Positions 35,090 through 45,892 of a stretch of 64,000 nt of DNA are shown piece after piece. The notes beneath the pieces were generated by a model. It saw nothing but the letters and a program-made list of their open reading frames with translations, did no database searches and was not told the DNA's origin. Every line of letters begins with the position of its first letter. Positions within the stretch are counted from its first letter, which is position 1. The DNA is from Hofstenia miamia. Taxonomy: Eukaryota; Xenacoelomorpha; Acoela. The DNA lies in assembly GCA_004352715.1 (NCBI GenBank), contig SCFE01000025.1:520106-584105 (forward strand). Reading direction: 5' to 3'. Made by a program: the position numbers and the translations under genes.

Positions 35090-35370
35090 AGTTCTGCAGG
35101 ATGCTCAATTCCGTGGGATTTGCTGGTCTCAGTCCACTGAAATTGTGTTCTGGGATTAAATATTTCAGAAGGACTTAGACCCAAAATGACGAATATGAGA
35201 CCATGGATTTCAGAATATTCTCACAATTTTTGCCATAGAAAATATATTGTGGGACCAATGTGAATGCGGATCTGAATGTTCCACGAGGCTGGAGTACGGC
35301 GGGTCTGATACCATCTCCAATGGGACTGATGCCAGTAAAATCTTTTTCCCACATAGCCTTAACTACTGGG
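35090..35370. repeat. Possible degenerate MITE (GGGACT/AGTCCC words)
   Basis: Both halves contain related words in inverse orientation (CTGGTCTCAGTCC and GGGACTGATGCCAG) and the composition is GC-richer. Ends and target duplication could not be established. Confidence 0.25.
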
Positions 35371-35714
35371 TCTAATTGTTATGGGAATGTGGAAATTTAT
35401 GGAAAATTATGAAAACATTGGTAAAAATAGTTGTGGAAATTGAATGGAAAAAGAAGACAATCACATTTCCTTATGCAAGCCTGTGTTGTTTTGTTTGTTC
35501 ATTTACATGAATTAGATAAAAATTAAACTCCGTAAAATTCATAATGTTTTTTATTAATCTTGAAAATACTGACTAGGCATTGTGTTTTGCGTCCCGCCCG
35601 TTCTCCGCTGTGCTCAAAATCCGCATGTCGATTAAATATAGACGAGTGACCTAACTTAAGTGATTTTTAGCAAAACCTTAAAAACCTATGGGGCTTTCAA
35701 TAAAGGCTAAAGAG

Positions 35715-36335
35715 CAGAGATGGAAGTCGGGAAGATTTTTGTGAACTGCCCTGCCCCGCTTCACAGAATTTGTGCCCTGCTCCACTTACACTTGTTAAAA
35801 TCTGCCCCACACTGCCACACTTTTTATATTCTACCGCCCCAAGTTGGCATGCTCAAAAATTCTGCTCCAAAACTGTTTACGATATTTTATTGCCCATATT
35901 AGTTTTATGACAATTTTCATTGCAGACCACTACTCAAATATTTTGAATCCTTACTTCCTAGAAGATTCAGAATCATTTCTTTAAATGTCAATTTTTAAAA
36001 TGCTAACACAATTTAAAGATACTATTTATAGCAAAATGAAATTTAATTTTAACTACAAATTTTTTTATAAAGCTAATATTTTATATATACATTTATACAA
36101 GGACAATTGCACTCCTTCCAATGTAATTGCAAAGCTATTGACTACAAATCAGATTAAAAAAAATTACAATCTCTAAATTTGGCAATCTCTTATTTCAATC
36201 TTTTTTAACTAAAAAGCATTTTTGCCCCACTTTTGCCCCATGGGTACCCACTTTTGAAAAATCTTGCCCATACTCGCCCCGACCTGCCCCGCCCCACTCT
36301 GCCCCATGGGTCAACCCGCCCCACTTCCATTTCTG
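35715..36335. mobile_element. Nonautonomous hAT element with perfect 8-bp TSD
   Basis: Termini are CAGAGATGGAAGT at 35715 and ACTTCCATTTCTG at 36335 (one mismatch in 13). They are flanked by identical 8-bp duplications CTAAAGAG at 35707-35714 and 36336-36343. CAG ends with an 8-bp TSD are diagnostic of hAT transposition. The outer 100-150 bp at both sides are packed with TGCCCC/GCCCC words (about eight in the right end), separated by AT-rich filler. No transposase remains. Confidence 0.92.
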
Positions 36336-36599
36336 CTAAAGAGCAATCCTTGGTATCTTACATTTGTAGTCCAACACAATTTCATTTAAAAGAAAGCGGA
36401 GAGCAATGACACTGTTGCATGTTGTATACGGTTCTTAAATTGTAGTGTAAACACCTGTAATCATAGAGAGAATTGTAGCGCGGAAGATTTATTAAACAAT
36501 TTTATCTTGTGCATGAATGTTGTGTTTCTTACCAAATATTTATCATTATTAAACGTTCATCATGGCGCAGTCAGCAAATCAAGAAATGCCTATCGATGA

Positions 36600-37600
36600 T
36601 TACGACCGTGCAAAAACCTGGATCGTCCAAATGGTTGTGGATTGGATGGTTTCCTGCCAAGTTCCTAAAAGATTATAGATCCTCAATCTCAGTTCATATA
36701 TATCACTTATTCAAGAAATGTACTTCACAAGGTTGTTATCCAGCTTGTTGGAAGATTGCCAAAGTAATACCTATATTTAAAAAATCACAAGTAAAAAATT
36801 AGCGCCCGATTTCAATTTTGCCAAAGTTATCCTTATTATTTGAAAAGATTATTTCTTATGAACTCCTGCCTATTATTAAAGGTGTGTTAACTAGCAAACA
36901 AATGGTTTCTGCCAGAATCGATCGTCTATTACTCAATTGTTAAGGTATACTTTTCTACGTCACATAATGTTAAGTCTCTAATTTATAAGGGCCTTGTTTT
37001 ATCTGGACTGGTTTATGGCTCTGCCGTTTGGCATGCTAATGAAAAGGAAATTAAAAAACTAGAGCAGTTCCAAAAGAAATGTAAAAAGTGTATAATTCAA
37101 TTAAGAGGATACAAAGATGCACTCATTAAGCTTAGATTATTACCGATTTCAATGAAACTCCAGCTCATATTTCGTTGATTTATTACAAAATACTGATTTT
37201 AATTTATTACAAATTGTCTCTTTAAATATTCCATGGAAAACTGGAAGAAAGAAAAATTTATTCCATATTAAAAAGATAAAAAAGATAAAATCTGAATATA
37301 ACTACTTCCGGCGGACGTGTAGATTACGTGATTATTTATATCGACAATTAATGTCATAGATGGATCGAAAAATATGAAAAACGACATCAAGGATGTATTA
37401 TTTACTTACTTACAAACCAAGTATGCTGAATCACCAAGCTGCAACTGATACCTCATGTGGCTTTGCAGCTCCTGCATTTCTAAAGAGCACCGTAATTTCA
37501 ATCTTCTTTAAAACTTAAATTTTGTTTTAAATTATTAGATAACATAATAAAATTTTATATTATTGTTATTATTATTATTATTATTACCGTAAATTGTCTT
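36600..37600 (+). pseudogene. CR1/jockey-type LINE relic with core deleted
   Basis: The first part (36630-36930, two frames) reads FPAKFLKDYRSSISVHIYHL, YPACWKIAKVIPIFKKSQ, a stop in place of Tyr, RPISILPKLSLLFEKII, then LTSKQM: RT domains 1-2. The sequence then jumps to the RT thumb/C-terminal part at 36980-37170 (GLVYGSAVWHANEKEIKKLE, FQKKCKKCIIQLRG, LRLLPISMKLQLI). The palm with the FADD motif is missing entirely. The relic ends in a (TTA)n tail at 37558-37587. Inactive. Confidence 0.82.
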
Positions 37601-38740
37601 CAATAGATTCAAGTAACTGTGTACATGTACTCTGAAAATACTTTACAGTTTATTTTTTTAAAAGCTATGGTACTCTATTAGTAATACATATTAAAAGATA
37701 TACGTATGACAAAAAATTTTGCAAATCCATTCCACACCCCTTCCTTATCAAAAGTTGAAGTTTGTTCTTCTGTTTCACCTAATGGTGTAATGGGAAATCC
37801 AGATGCAATAAGTTGGATCGAAGAAAAGTTGTCAATTGTTGTATATTTTTTATTTCATCCCCTGAATAGCAGTCAGTAACATTTCCATCCAAGGGAGGGT
37901 CAATTGCTTTGCTATCAATGCATTACTGGTCATTTTCTCAAAACTAAAAGGTCATCAACCGTCAGATTTTCCCTAACGATATAGTTCATTACAAATGTAC
38001 ATATAGATGTAACCATATATAAAAAATGTATGTGTTTAGCATAATGTATGAATTAAAATACAGAAAGTGACTTGCAAATTATACTGATCTCATGTGTAAA
38101 CCTACTTTATATATTCTGTAATCATGTTATGCATGTAGTTTGTTAGGGCAAATCAAAATGTTTGCTGAAATTGAAAATAGTGAATTTTATATCTTTATGT
38201 TCCTAGTGTTTCCATACGTCAACAGAAAAATGTTCTATCTCTATGTATCACAAATGCATGCTAATATTATGTTATAATTATTATTAATAAATGTATCATG
38301 AATGTTAAATTTTGTATTTTCATTAGTGTAGCAATAATTTTCAATTATCCAAAGAATATAATACAAAAATGGCTTACGTGTTTTTTTGAAATTTTCCTCT
38401 TGATATGCAATATATCAATGACCTGGACGCAATGATTTAAAGGCAATAATTGTATATTGAAAAATACTCCGGAATATTTGTTAAGAACAATATATTAATA
38501 TTTTTGGAAACAAAATTTATATTTAAGCAACAATTATTCAAAGTACATCTTCTGCCATGTGGCAATGCTAGGCTAATTCGGGTTAATGTGATGTCAATAG
38601 CAAATGTGAAATTGACTGATGTCCGAGTGCTTGTCCACAAGAAATTCCACTAGTGCAGCTACTATTTGTGGAATTCTTTACAAATATAAGATTGCTGACA
38701 AAATTGCTTCCAGGAAATAATAGCAAACTGAGAAACAAAA
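37601..38740. other. No gene seen
   Basis: AT-rich. Short frames only, without recognisable motifs. Confidence 0.35.
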
Positions 38741-38754
38741 TCGTTTGTTAGTAC

Positions 38755-39205
38755 TAACAAATTTGATGACGCTGTTGTCTCCACTGCTGTTGTTGCTTGG
38801 TACGTGTCCGAATCATAGGAAGAATACAACACTGAAATTGGGACGAATTGTTTTTAGTGATGAAAATAATATTGCTTTAAATACACCCAAATGAGTTTGG
38901 GAGATGCCAACAAGGGAAAGCACAGCGATTCCAGCTGAGATATGCCAATTTCACTGTTAGGTGGTGTTAGTGCATTCAAAAAGCGATTTGGAGAAAGAAT
39001 TATCATTAAAATAAGTGAACTCTTTTTTGTAGGGAATACTGCAGCATCTAGCAAGAGATTAAGTTGTGCAATATGAAGGCTGAAGAATTTTTCATACAGA
39101 ACTGTGCAGTCTGTCATACTTCGAGTCAAAGTAAGAAATTTCTTCATGAAATGGAGTGTTATTGATTCCAGAATGGCCAGCTCAGTCACCAGATTTAAAA
39201 GTAGT
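38755..39205 (+). pseudogene. Tc1-like transposase relic (family C)
   Basis: Scattered frames give LLLLLGTCPNHRKNTTLKLG, RIVFSDENNIALNTPK, VWEMPTRES, then QNCAVCHTSSQSKKFL and WPAQSPDLK. This is the order of DDE blocks in Tc1-like transposases: first Asp in FSDEN, second block normally QDNAPCHTS, third SPDLNPIE. The second Asp is Asn and the IE of the third block is lost. There are multiple stops and frameshifts; TIRs not found. Confidence 0.65.
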
Positions 39206-40010
39206 TGGTTTCATGTGAAAATAGTTGATACTGATTACTAAGTTTCCAATGTTGCACAAATTTAGGGTATTTGCCATTGAGAAATTTTATGAAATTCTTG
39301 TTGAAGAAGTTTTCAAACAGTACAACTTTTTTCAACAATAAATTGATGATGTCATCTGGTCCAAAGGCTACTCCAAAATAGACTGACTAAATTCATTTTA
39401 GTTATTTTTGTATAAAGATTCAATTAAAGATTTTGTTTCCAAATATTACTTTAGTTGCTGTTTTAAGACTCTAACTTCAAGTGTTGCAATACTTTTGCGC
39501 ACCATCTGATTCTCTATTTCTTTCAATAAGCAGTAAAATAATATATTGCCAGTTAATAGTGACTTGAAACGCTGGTGTTAAAATTGTAAGAATTTTGTAA
39601 ATATTATCCTTGGATCACATTTTGAAAGAATATTTTCAGCTGCTCGAAACAATAAGACACTTTGGAATCAGAAATCGTAGTTTGCATGGCTATTAAACAA
39701 TTTTTTTTTGAAATCTAAAGTTTAATCTTCTGTATGATAATTGTTTTTTACTTATATTTTTGTTCACTTTTTTAACAAGTCACAGGGTTGCAGGGTAATA
39801 ATTTGCAAATCATATCTAATAGGCTGCATGTGCTTGTATTTGTCTGAATTATTGCCGAACACAAATGATGTAGTGGATGGCATTTATAATTCAAAATAGT
39901 TATTATTATATGCATTTTAGAGAACAACTGTATATAAAATATATTCGCCATCTGAATTTCTCCTTGACTATAACAACAATAAAACAAGGATGTAAGCCTG
40001 TGTGACTTCT
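39206..40010. other. No gene seen
   Basis: AT-rich sequence with no supportable feature. Confidence 0.35.
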
Positions 40011-40135
40011 GTTTTTTCAGACTGCATCATTGATTGTCTTTTGCGCAACATTATTTTCTACTACAGTTGGGTAATATTGCCGTAGTTCATGAGCAATTTA
40101 GAAATTAATAGAGAATTAAGGTTTTTGCTTTACCA
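40011..40135 (+). repeat. Fourth, diverged fragment of the transporter-upstream segment
   Basis: Resembles 31005-31130: AGACTGCA..ATT, GCACAACATTATTTTC-like and AATATTGCCGTAGTTCATG blocks occur in the same order and spacing, with many more substitutions than between copies A, B and C. It is an older duplicate or relic of the same segment. Confidence 0.6.
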
Positions 40136-40264
40136 TGGATCGATAATATTCTATTAGCAACAAAGCTAATTTACATTTTATTTTCATCTAAAAGGCCTTC
40201 CGATCAAATTCATGGGGTCTTTTAATTATATTTTAATGCCTACAATAAATAAATTTCTTCATCA

Positions 40265-40468
40265 TTAACAGAATATTTGGTCTTCCATTGACCGCTCTCT
40301 ATAAGCCCTAACATATTGATTTTTCCTTTTCACTGTCAACCCACTGATTTGACTAAATTCTATAATAAATTTACTTAATGTATTTAAAGTTAGTACTTGT
40401 AGCAGCAAATGCAATGTACTAAATTTCAATATATTATTATTTGAAGGCTTCGATGTGCCGGTTTTCAT
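40265..40468 (-). pseudogene. LINE reverse-transcriptase fragment
   Basis: The minus strand reads STLHLLLQVLTLNTLSKFI, then EFSQISGLTVKRKNQYVRAY. The FSQISGLTVN-like block followed by a basic K-T/Q-Y stretch is the region just after the catalytic FADD in many non-LTR reverse transcriptases (usual form: F...SGL.+N..KT). It is short and isolated, and the upstream FADD is not seen. Confidence 0.45.
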
Positions 40469-40479
40469 TAATCAACTTA

Positions 40480-40963
40480 ACACTAGAACAACCAATGGGT
40501 CAAATTTATCCCCTAGGCTAATTCAACGCCAATAAAATTTTAAGCAAATATTCAAATACTCTGATATTGATTGACTTTTCCATATTTTTCTAAACATTAT
40601 TTTGACCACAATGAAGATCATGCAAGCATAATGGTATCTTAGAAAATTCGTACAACCCCTAAAATAGCTGTTGGAGTTAAAGTTGACCCCAAAATTAAAA
40701 ACTTACTATTAATAATTTAAGCTCTGATCAGAAAGTTGATTAAGTATTTTGAGAGGACAACACAAGCAAAAAAATGATTAATTTAGTGAGCTGCGTATGT
40801 AATAAACAATGCTTGAATGCTATTCAATTAGAAGGCAGCTATTTATATGATATTTTGTATCCCAAGTTTCTTTATGCTACTTTATGCTATTTCCTTATTA
40901 TATATGTTGAACTTCATGAACGTTTGCCATTTGGTTATACATGTGCAATACGTGATTTCTAGC

Positions 40964-40995
<32 letters not shown>

Positions 40996-42420
40996 CTTCA
41001 ATTATTTTCAACACTTTCAATGTCAACCTCCAAAACATTTTATAAAGCCCACAATGATTTTTGAGGGATAAAAAATAAGAATCCTTTAGTGATGAAAAAA
41101 TGTGAGTTAGTCATACTATAAAATCTGCAGCTTGTCCTGAAAAAACGTAACAGGTGGCAGTTTTTCTTGACCAGGAATGAGAGACAGTTTAACATTCTCT
41201 AACAGCTCGGATATACATTCAGAACATTTCTCAAAGAACTCTGAGAATTATCAAACGAATTTAAATGGCATAGAATTTTGAAGCGTCGTTGTTTTTTGCC
41301 AATCAAACGATGTTGACACTAATTCTTTAAAACACAGCTAAGCACAGAAACACGAAAGCAAAAAAATTATATGAAGGAGTTGATGGCTTCCATTGGACGT
41401 CAGTTGGCAAAGAGACTTTATAATCACCACATCCTTGTTGATTTAATTTGATATACCATGTTTGGAATGAAACTTTTCCTGGACATTGAGCAAATATAAA
41501 TTCAGACATAACTCAACTAACTTGGAATTCAACTGTAAGCATTTAGCAATCTGTAGGAAGCCTACAACATTACTGTTGACAACTTTCTTGCTTTTTATCA
41601 GTGGAACACAATTTGATCAGCAGAAATACCTTCCATCATAAAAATTAGGGAAAATCAAAGTTTGGAAGGCAGTGTTGACCAGCGGAATGTTACACCGCAC
41701 AGATTTATTTGCAAAGTTTCAGTAAGAACCAGAAGCAAGCAATTATTTAGTTTTGTCACAAAACCAAGTGTTGTGTGGATGTTGGTGTCCACATGATTGC
41801 TTGTAGTTAACACAGGAAACTACAATCCTGACTTGACAGGCGTTAATGATAGCAGGATTTTCAAAAAATACACAAAAAAGTTTGTGGTGAAGTTCATTTT
41901 TAATGTCATTTGTCAGCTCACTAATGTGGAAGGCAGGGACGTCAGAGCATTTTCTGAAAGAGTGAGATCTGATTTGTGATCAAAATAAGTGACCAAAACC
42001 AGGGCAAATTCTCCTTAGCATAAATTTTTTAATAAATTGAAAAAAAGATCTTGAAAATACATCTCACCAAGTTTTTTTTAGAATTGTCGTAAATTTCTAA
42101 CAAAATTTGTTGTGATTTCATTAATCAAAATCAATGCTGAAAATCTGTCTTGAAGCGGGGCGTTCTACAATACCGTTTGCATACGCAACTGGTGGAAAGT
42201 AATCGGCTACATTTCAAAGACAAGCTGCTTTACTTCCCCAACTAATATTGGTCAACTGGAGCACATTAAAACTGATACCTGTTGTATTGGCTACAAACCT
42301 CTTTGTCCGAATTGTTCAATTGAACAAGAGAATAGTTGTTAAAAACTTTTTATAAAGCTTCAAATTTTTATTTTAAATATACTTTTCACGACAGTTAGTC
42401 TAATTGAAGAGCTGAATTAG
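40480..42420. other. Mostly featureless, moderately GC-richer after 41.1 kb
   Basis: TTAACACTAGAACAACC at 40487 looks like a piggyBac-type end, but no partner was found. A (TA)n run lies at 40967-40994. 41100-42350 has several 60-codon frames on both strands and a more protein-like composition than its surroundings; it may be a decayed gene or element, but I recognise no motif. Confidence 0.35.
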
Positions 42421-42636
42421 GTTGGTCATCGATTTCCCCTGACATTTCTATTTCTTAATGTAGGGGTAACAATTGATCCATATGGCAGTCAAAAATTATC
42501 AAAATTTCGGCTGTTCTGGGGTTATGACGGTTTCAAATCAATTGAAGAGTATACACGAGTACGAGTTATTATGCATAATAGGGAGCAAAAATTTGTTGTG
42601 AGAAAGCAACGACGCCATCCTAAATTGTTCAATTGA
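42421..42636 (+). other. Unidentified coding-like frame, possible exon
   Basis: Open from after the stop at 42418 to TGA at 42634. An acceptor-like TTTCTTAATGTAG (AG at 42462-42463) would give an exon coding VTIDPYGSQKLSKF, RLFWGYDGFKSIEEY and TRVRVIMHNREQKFVV, then a basic RKQRRHPKLF tail. Aromatic and charged residues are balanced, unlike translated AT-rich noise. Family unknown. Confidence 0.25.
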
Positions 42637-43205
42637 ATTTCTATTGCAATTTGAATATTCAAATGAAATGAAAATTTGCCACGTTAGGTGGCGCTACAAC
42701 ATTTACATAAACTATGTTCCATTAATTTCTTCATAGTATTTAATGAATTTTTAGGCATTCCACCACTACTCAACTACTGATGTTGAAAAAACCGATTATC
42801 AATTACATAGCTCTGCAATTGTGTATTTAGGCTTCTTTCAAGTATCATAGCTTTCAAATGTTAGTCGGTAGTTTCTAGGAATTATTGATAGTAGTTACAA
42901 TTGCAATTTTTAAAATTTTCGGAAGATTGGAATATAGATTACAAGCAGTTAAAGTATACATCTAGTCAGTTAACGTATCCATCAATTCAAAATTTTGGTC
43001 AGGGATTAATGATTGGGACCTGTCCAATCAATTATTTTTATCATTAACCAAATATTTTTTCCTGACCTCTACTGATTGAGTCGAGCTTTTACTTCATTTC
43101 AAAATTTTCTTAGGTCAATTAATGTAATGCTTGTTTATATGATTTGATTGCGCGACATCACTTGATTAAGTAATAATTCATGTTATAGCAAGCTCTTTGC
43201 TTTAA

Positions 43206-44668
43206 CCCTTATAAGTACTTATGACTACAATTTGTAGTCATTCACTTCATCTATGTTTGAATTTTTTAGTGAATTAGGTCGAACAAGTCCGAACATTGCA
43301 ACATACCTAGATTATTGCTATGTAAACACCTTAAAATTGGTTTCTTATATTCACTTCACATAACACGTGTTATAATTGACCCAGCATCTTGGCGTACTTG
43401 TGACTACAAATTGTAGTCGCTTATATTTAATCTCTAATTTCAATCAAATTAAGTGGTTTAAGACGCCTTTGCTATTTGAATGTGTGTGCTACAGGTGGAA
43501 TTTTGATGGAAACTGAGACACAAGGACAAAGTGATTCTGATAGTGATGAAGTCAATGAATCTACTGTTACGTCTGTTCCAGATGCTGTAGATAACAATGT
43601 TACTGATGAAGATGATGATATTTCAATTGCTGAAGAATTTTTCTTACGAACAGTAAGATTTGATAATGCAAGCACACGACAGCAAAGAAGAGATACTGAC
43701 AAATATGCACCCGTTAGGGAAGTTTGGGATATATTTGTGCTGAATTTACGCAGATTTTATATACTTGATGATATTCTTACAATTGATGAACACATAGATG
43801 CCGTCAAAACCACGAAAGTATGTTGTAAAAACTTTCTCGGTTTGTGAAGAAAGTACAGGTCATATGCTGAATGCTTATATTTATGGATATCGACAAAATG
43901 GACAAGGAATTCATCGAAATTTGGCTTATGATGTTGTTATGTTCTTATGCAAACCATTTTTTGGTACCGGGTGTGAAATTTGCACAGATAATTTCTTTAC
44001 CAGCCACAAACTGGCAATTGATTTGGCAGGCAAAGAGTTGACGCTTCTTGGTACAATTGGGGCCAATTGGAAGGAAATTCCAACAATCACGAAAGTTCGC
44101 CGGGCTGTTAGACAGTCTCTTTTTGTTTGATCACGCAAATGTGATAACTATTGTTGCATACCAAGCAAAGCGAAACAAATCTGTTAATCTCCTCAGCTCA
44201 TCGCATGCAACAAGAGAGGTTGCCTCCCAAAACAACAATAAACCTGTCGTAATCTTTGATTATAACAAAGCAAAAGGAGGGGTAGACCGACGTGATAAAA
44301 ACTTGAAAGAATTTAGTGTTCGAAGGAAAACAGTCAGATGGCCACTTCTTTTTTTACAACATAATAGACAGTTATCAATGCTCAAAAAAATGTTCTTGAA
44401 GAACTTGTTGTTCTAACTTGCCCATCCTTTTGTCCTAACTAGGCTTGCTTTTCCAAGAATTAAGCGATCTGTTAAGGATGCTGTCATGGAATGTGGGTGT
44501 ATTCTCGCTGTCACACAGACAAACCAAAGAGTAGCATCAATGCCAAGAAGATATTACTTATATCAGAAGAGCACTCGGTCAGATTGTTTCAGATGCGGAA
44601 AACCAATGTGCCCATTTCACCGAAATTTGACAAAAACGGCAGTTTGTCGAAAATGTACATGAATATAC
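43206..44668 (+). mobile_element. Decayed piggyBac element, copy B, with left terminus
   Basis: Begins CCCTTATAAGTAC directly after TTAA (43202-43205). Two internal palindromes, GACTACAATTTGTAGTC at 43223-43239 and GACTACAAATTGTAGTC at 43402-43418, lie in the left end. A matching half-degenerate one occurs in the right end of copy C (23254-23270). The right terminus of copy B is lost in the 44669-45020 gap. Confidence 0.9.
43506..44668 (+). pseudogene. piggyBac transposase, three frames, all catalytic Asp visible
   Basis: The start METETQGQSDSDSDE is followed by the acidic N-terminus usual for the family. Catalytic residues: first Asp in ILTIDEHI (near 43789), second in CTDNFFTS (near 43986), third in KGGVDRRDKNLKEF (near 44284). 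The conserved FRGR-type block between the first Asp and MPSKPRKYVVKTF is deleted and the frame changes there. It changes again near 44090. The C-terminal Cys-rich domain is present in the 44489 frame: ECGC, then DCFRCGKPMCPFH, then VCRKC. Frames therefore run 43506-43843, 43798-44130 and 44048-44668. Not expressible as one protein. Confidence 0.9.
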
Positions 44669-45020
44669 NNNNNNNNNNNNNNNNNNNNNNNNNNNNNNNN
44701 NNNNNNNNNNNNNNNNNNNNNNNNNNNNNNNNNNNNNNNNNNNNNNNNNNNNNNNNNNNNNNNNNNNNNNNNNNNNNNNNNNNNNNNNNNNNNNNNNNNN
44801 NNNNNNNNNNNNNNNNNNNNNNNNNNNNNNNNNNNNNNNNNNNNNNNNNNNNNNNNNNNNNNNNNNNNNNNNNNNNNNNNNNNNNNNNNNNNNNNNNNNN
44901 NNNNNNNNNNNNNNNNNNNNNNNNNNNNNNNNNNNNNNNNNNNNNNNNNNNNNNNNNNNNNNNNNNNNNNNNNNNNNNNNNNNNNNNNNNNNNNNNNNNN
45001 NNNNNNNNNNNNNNNNNNNN
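44669..45020. other. Assembly gap, 352 N
   Basis: The equivalent interval in copy C (about 22843-23377) is near 534 bp and contains the right piggyBac terminus, so this gap is likely undersized or copy B has a deletion here. Confidence 0.8.
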
Positions 45021-45544
45021 AGACTGCAGCAATTATTGCCTCATGCACAGCATTATTTTCAACTAATAAAGTATTTCAAGGTTTTCAATTCATATTCTCC
45101 TGTTGTGTAATATTGCAGTAGTTCATGTTGCAATTTAAAAATTAATATTCAACGGATTTGCAATGTCGCTGGTTTCAGGCTTACAGTAAATGCTTTTATG
45201 AAATCGAATTTACTAAAAAATGATAGTTTCTTATGGCAGTGACAATATTGTTCAAATTACTTATTTTAATTTTGCTTATATAGTATTTTTGAAGAAGCTT
45301 AACTGAGTTTTTATTGATTCTTAGACAAGGTAGTTGCAAGAAGATTTAGAATTTTGCCATTTGTTGAAAATTAGCTTCTTCAAAATTTTAGAAAGCTAGA
45401 AATAATGTAAAATGATAACTTAGATTTTAATTTTTTGGGACAACCACATGTATCATATATATTTATATACTGCAGACCTAAGCTTTTCAAATAATTTCTT
45501 GCTATTATATTTTAAATTCATTTTGTGATTGTTATAGATCAAAG

Positions 45545-45748
45545 ATGAAGTTACAAAAATATGTATCAATAGCCTTGCTTCTCCTCCTATTTATGTTTGA
45601 GGGAATGAATGATACAATTCTCAACAGCTTTTTCCCAATTCAAGCAAAGTACCAACATGGCATTTCCAACAGTGAAATAGCAATTGTTATGGGCGCTTTT
45701 GAACTTGGAAGCATCGTAGAATTCTGTTTTTGGATCACATTCTCTGAA
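45545..45748 (+). pseudogene. SLC18B1-like transporter, truncated copy B
   Basis: The same ATG context and first 68 codons as the intact gene (MKLQKYVSIALL to FWITFSE). The reading frame then runs into (TA)n and stops. It has Val-Glu-Phe where the intact gene has Val-Gly-Phe in TM2. Only the first one to two membrane segments remain, so it is non-functional as a transporter. Confidence 0.85.
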
Positions 45749-45892
45749 TATATATATATATATATATATATAAAGGCGAAAATTCAAACATTGAGTAATA
45801 GTTTTGTGTGTAAACATTAGCTGCTACTACTTTGAATTTCGATAGTAAAACTATTACCACATCAACGCCACATTCTGGCATTCTAAAGCCCC

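Larger units (their letters stand above)
42990..45748 (+). repeat. Segmental duplication, copy B
   Basis: Left part 42990-43201 matches 30430-30636 of copy A. A piggyBac element follows at the TTAA. After a 352-N gap, 45021-45748 matches A and C again up to codon 68 of the transporter gene, where homology ends in a (TA)n run. B is inverted relative to C. Confidence 0.9.

Noticed and set aside
40487-40504. TTAACACTAGAACAACC as a piggyBac terminus
   Set aside because: No inverted partner within several kb and no second TTAA with matching end.
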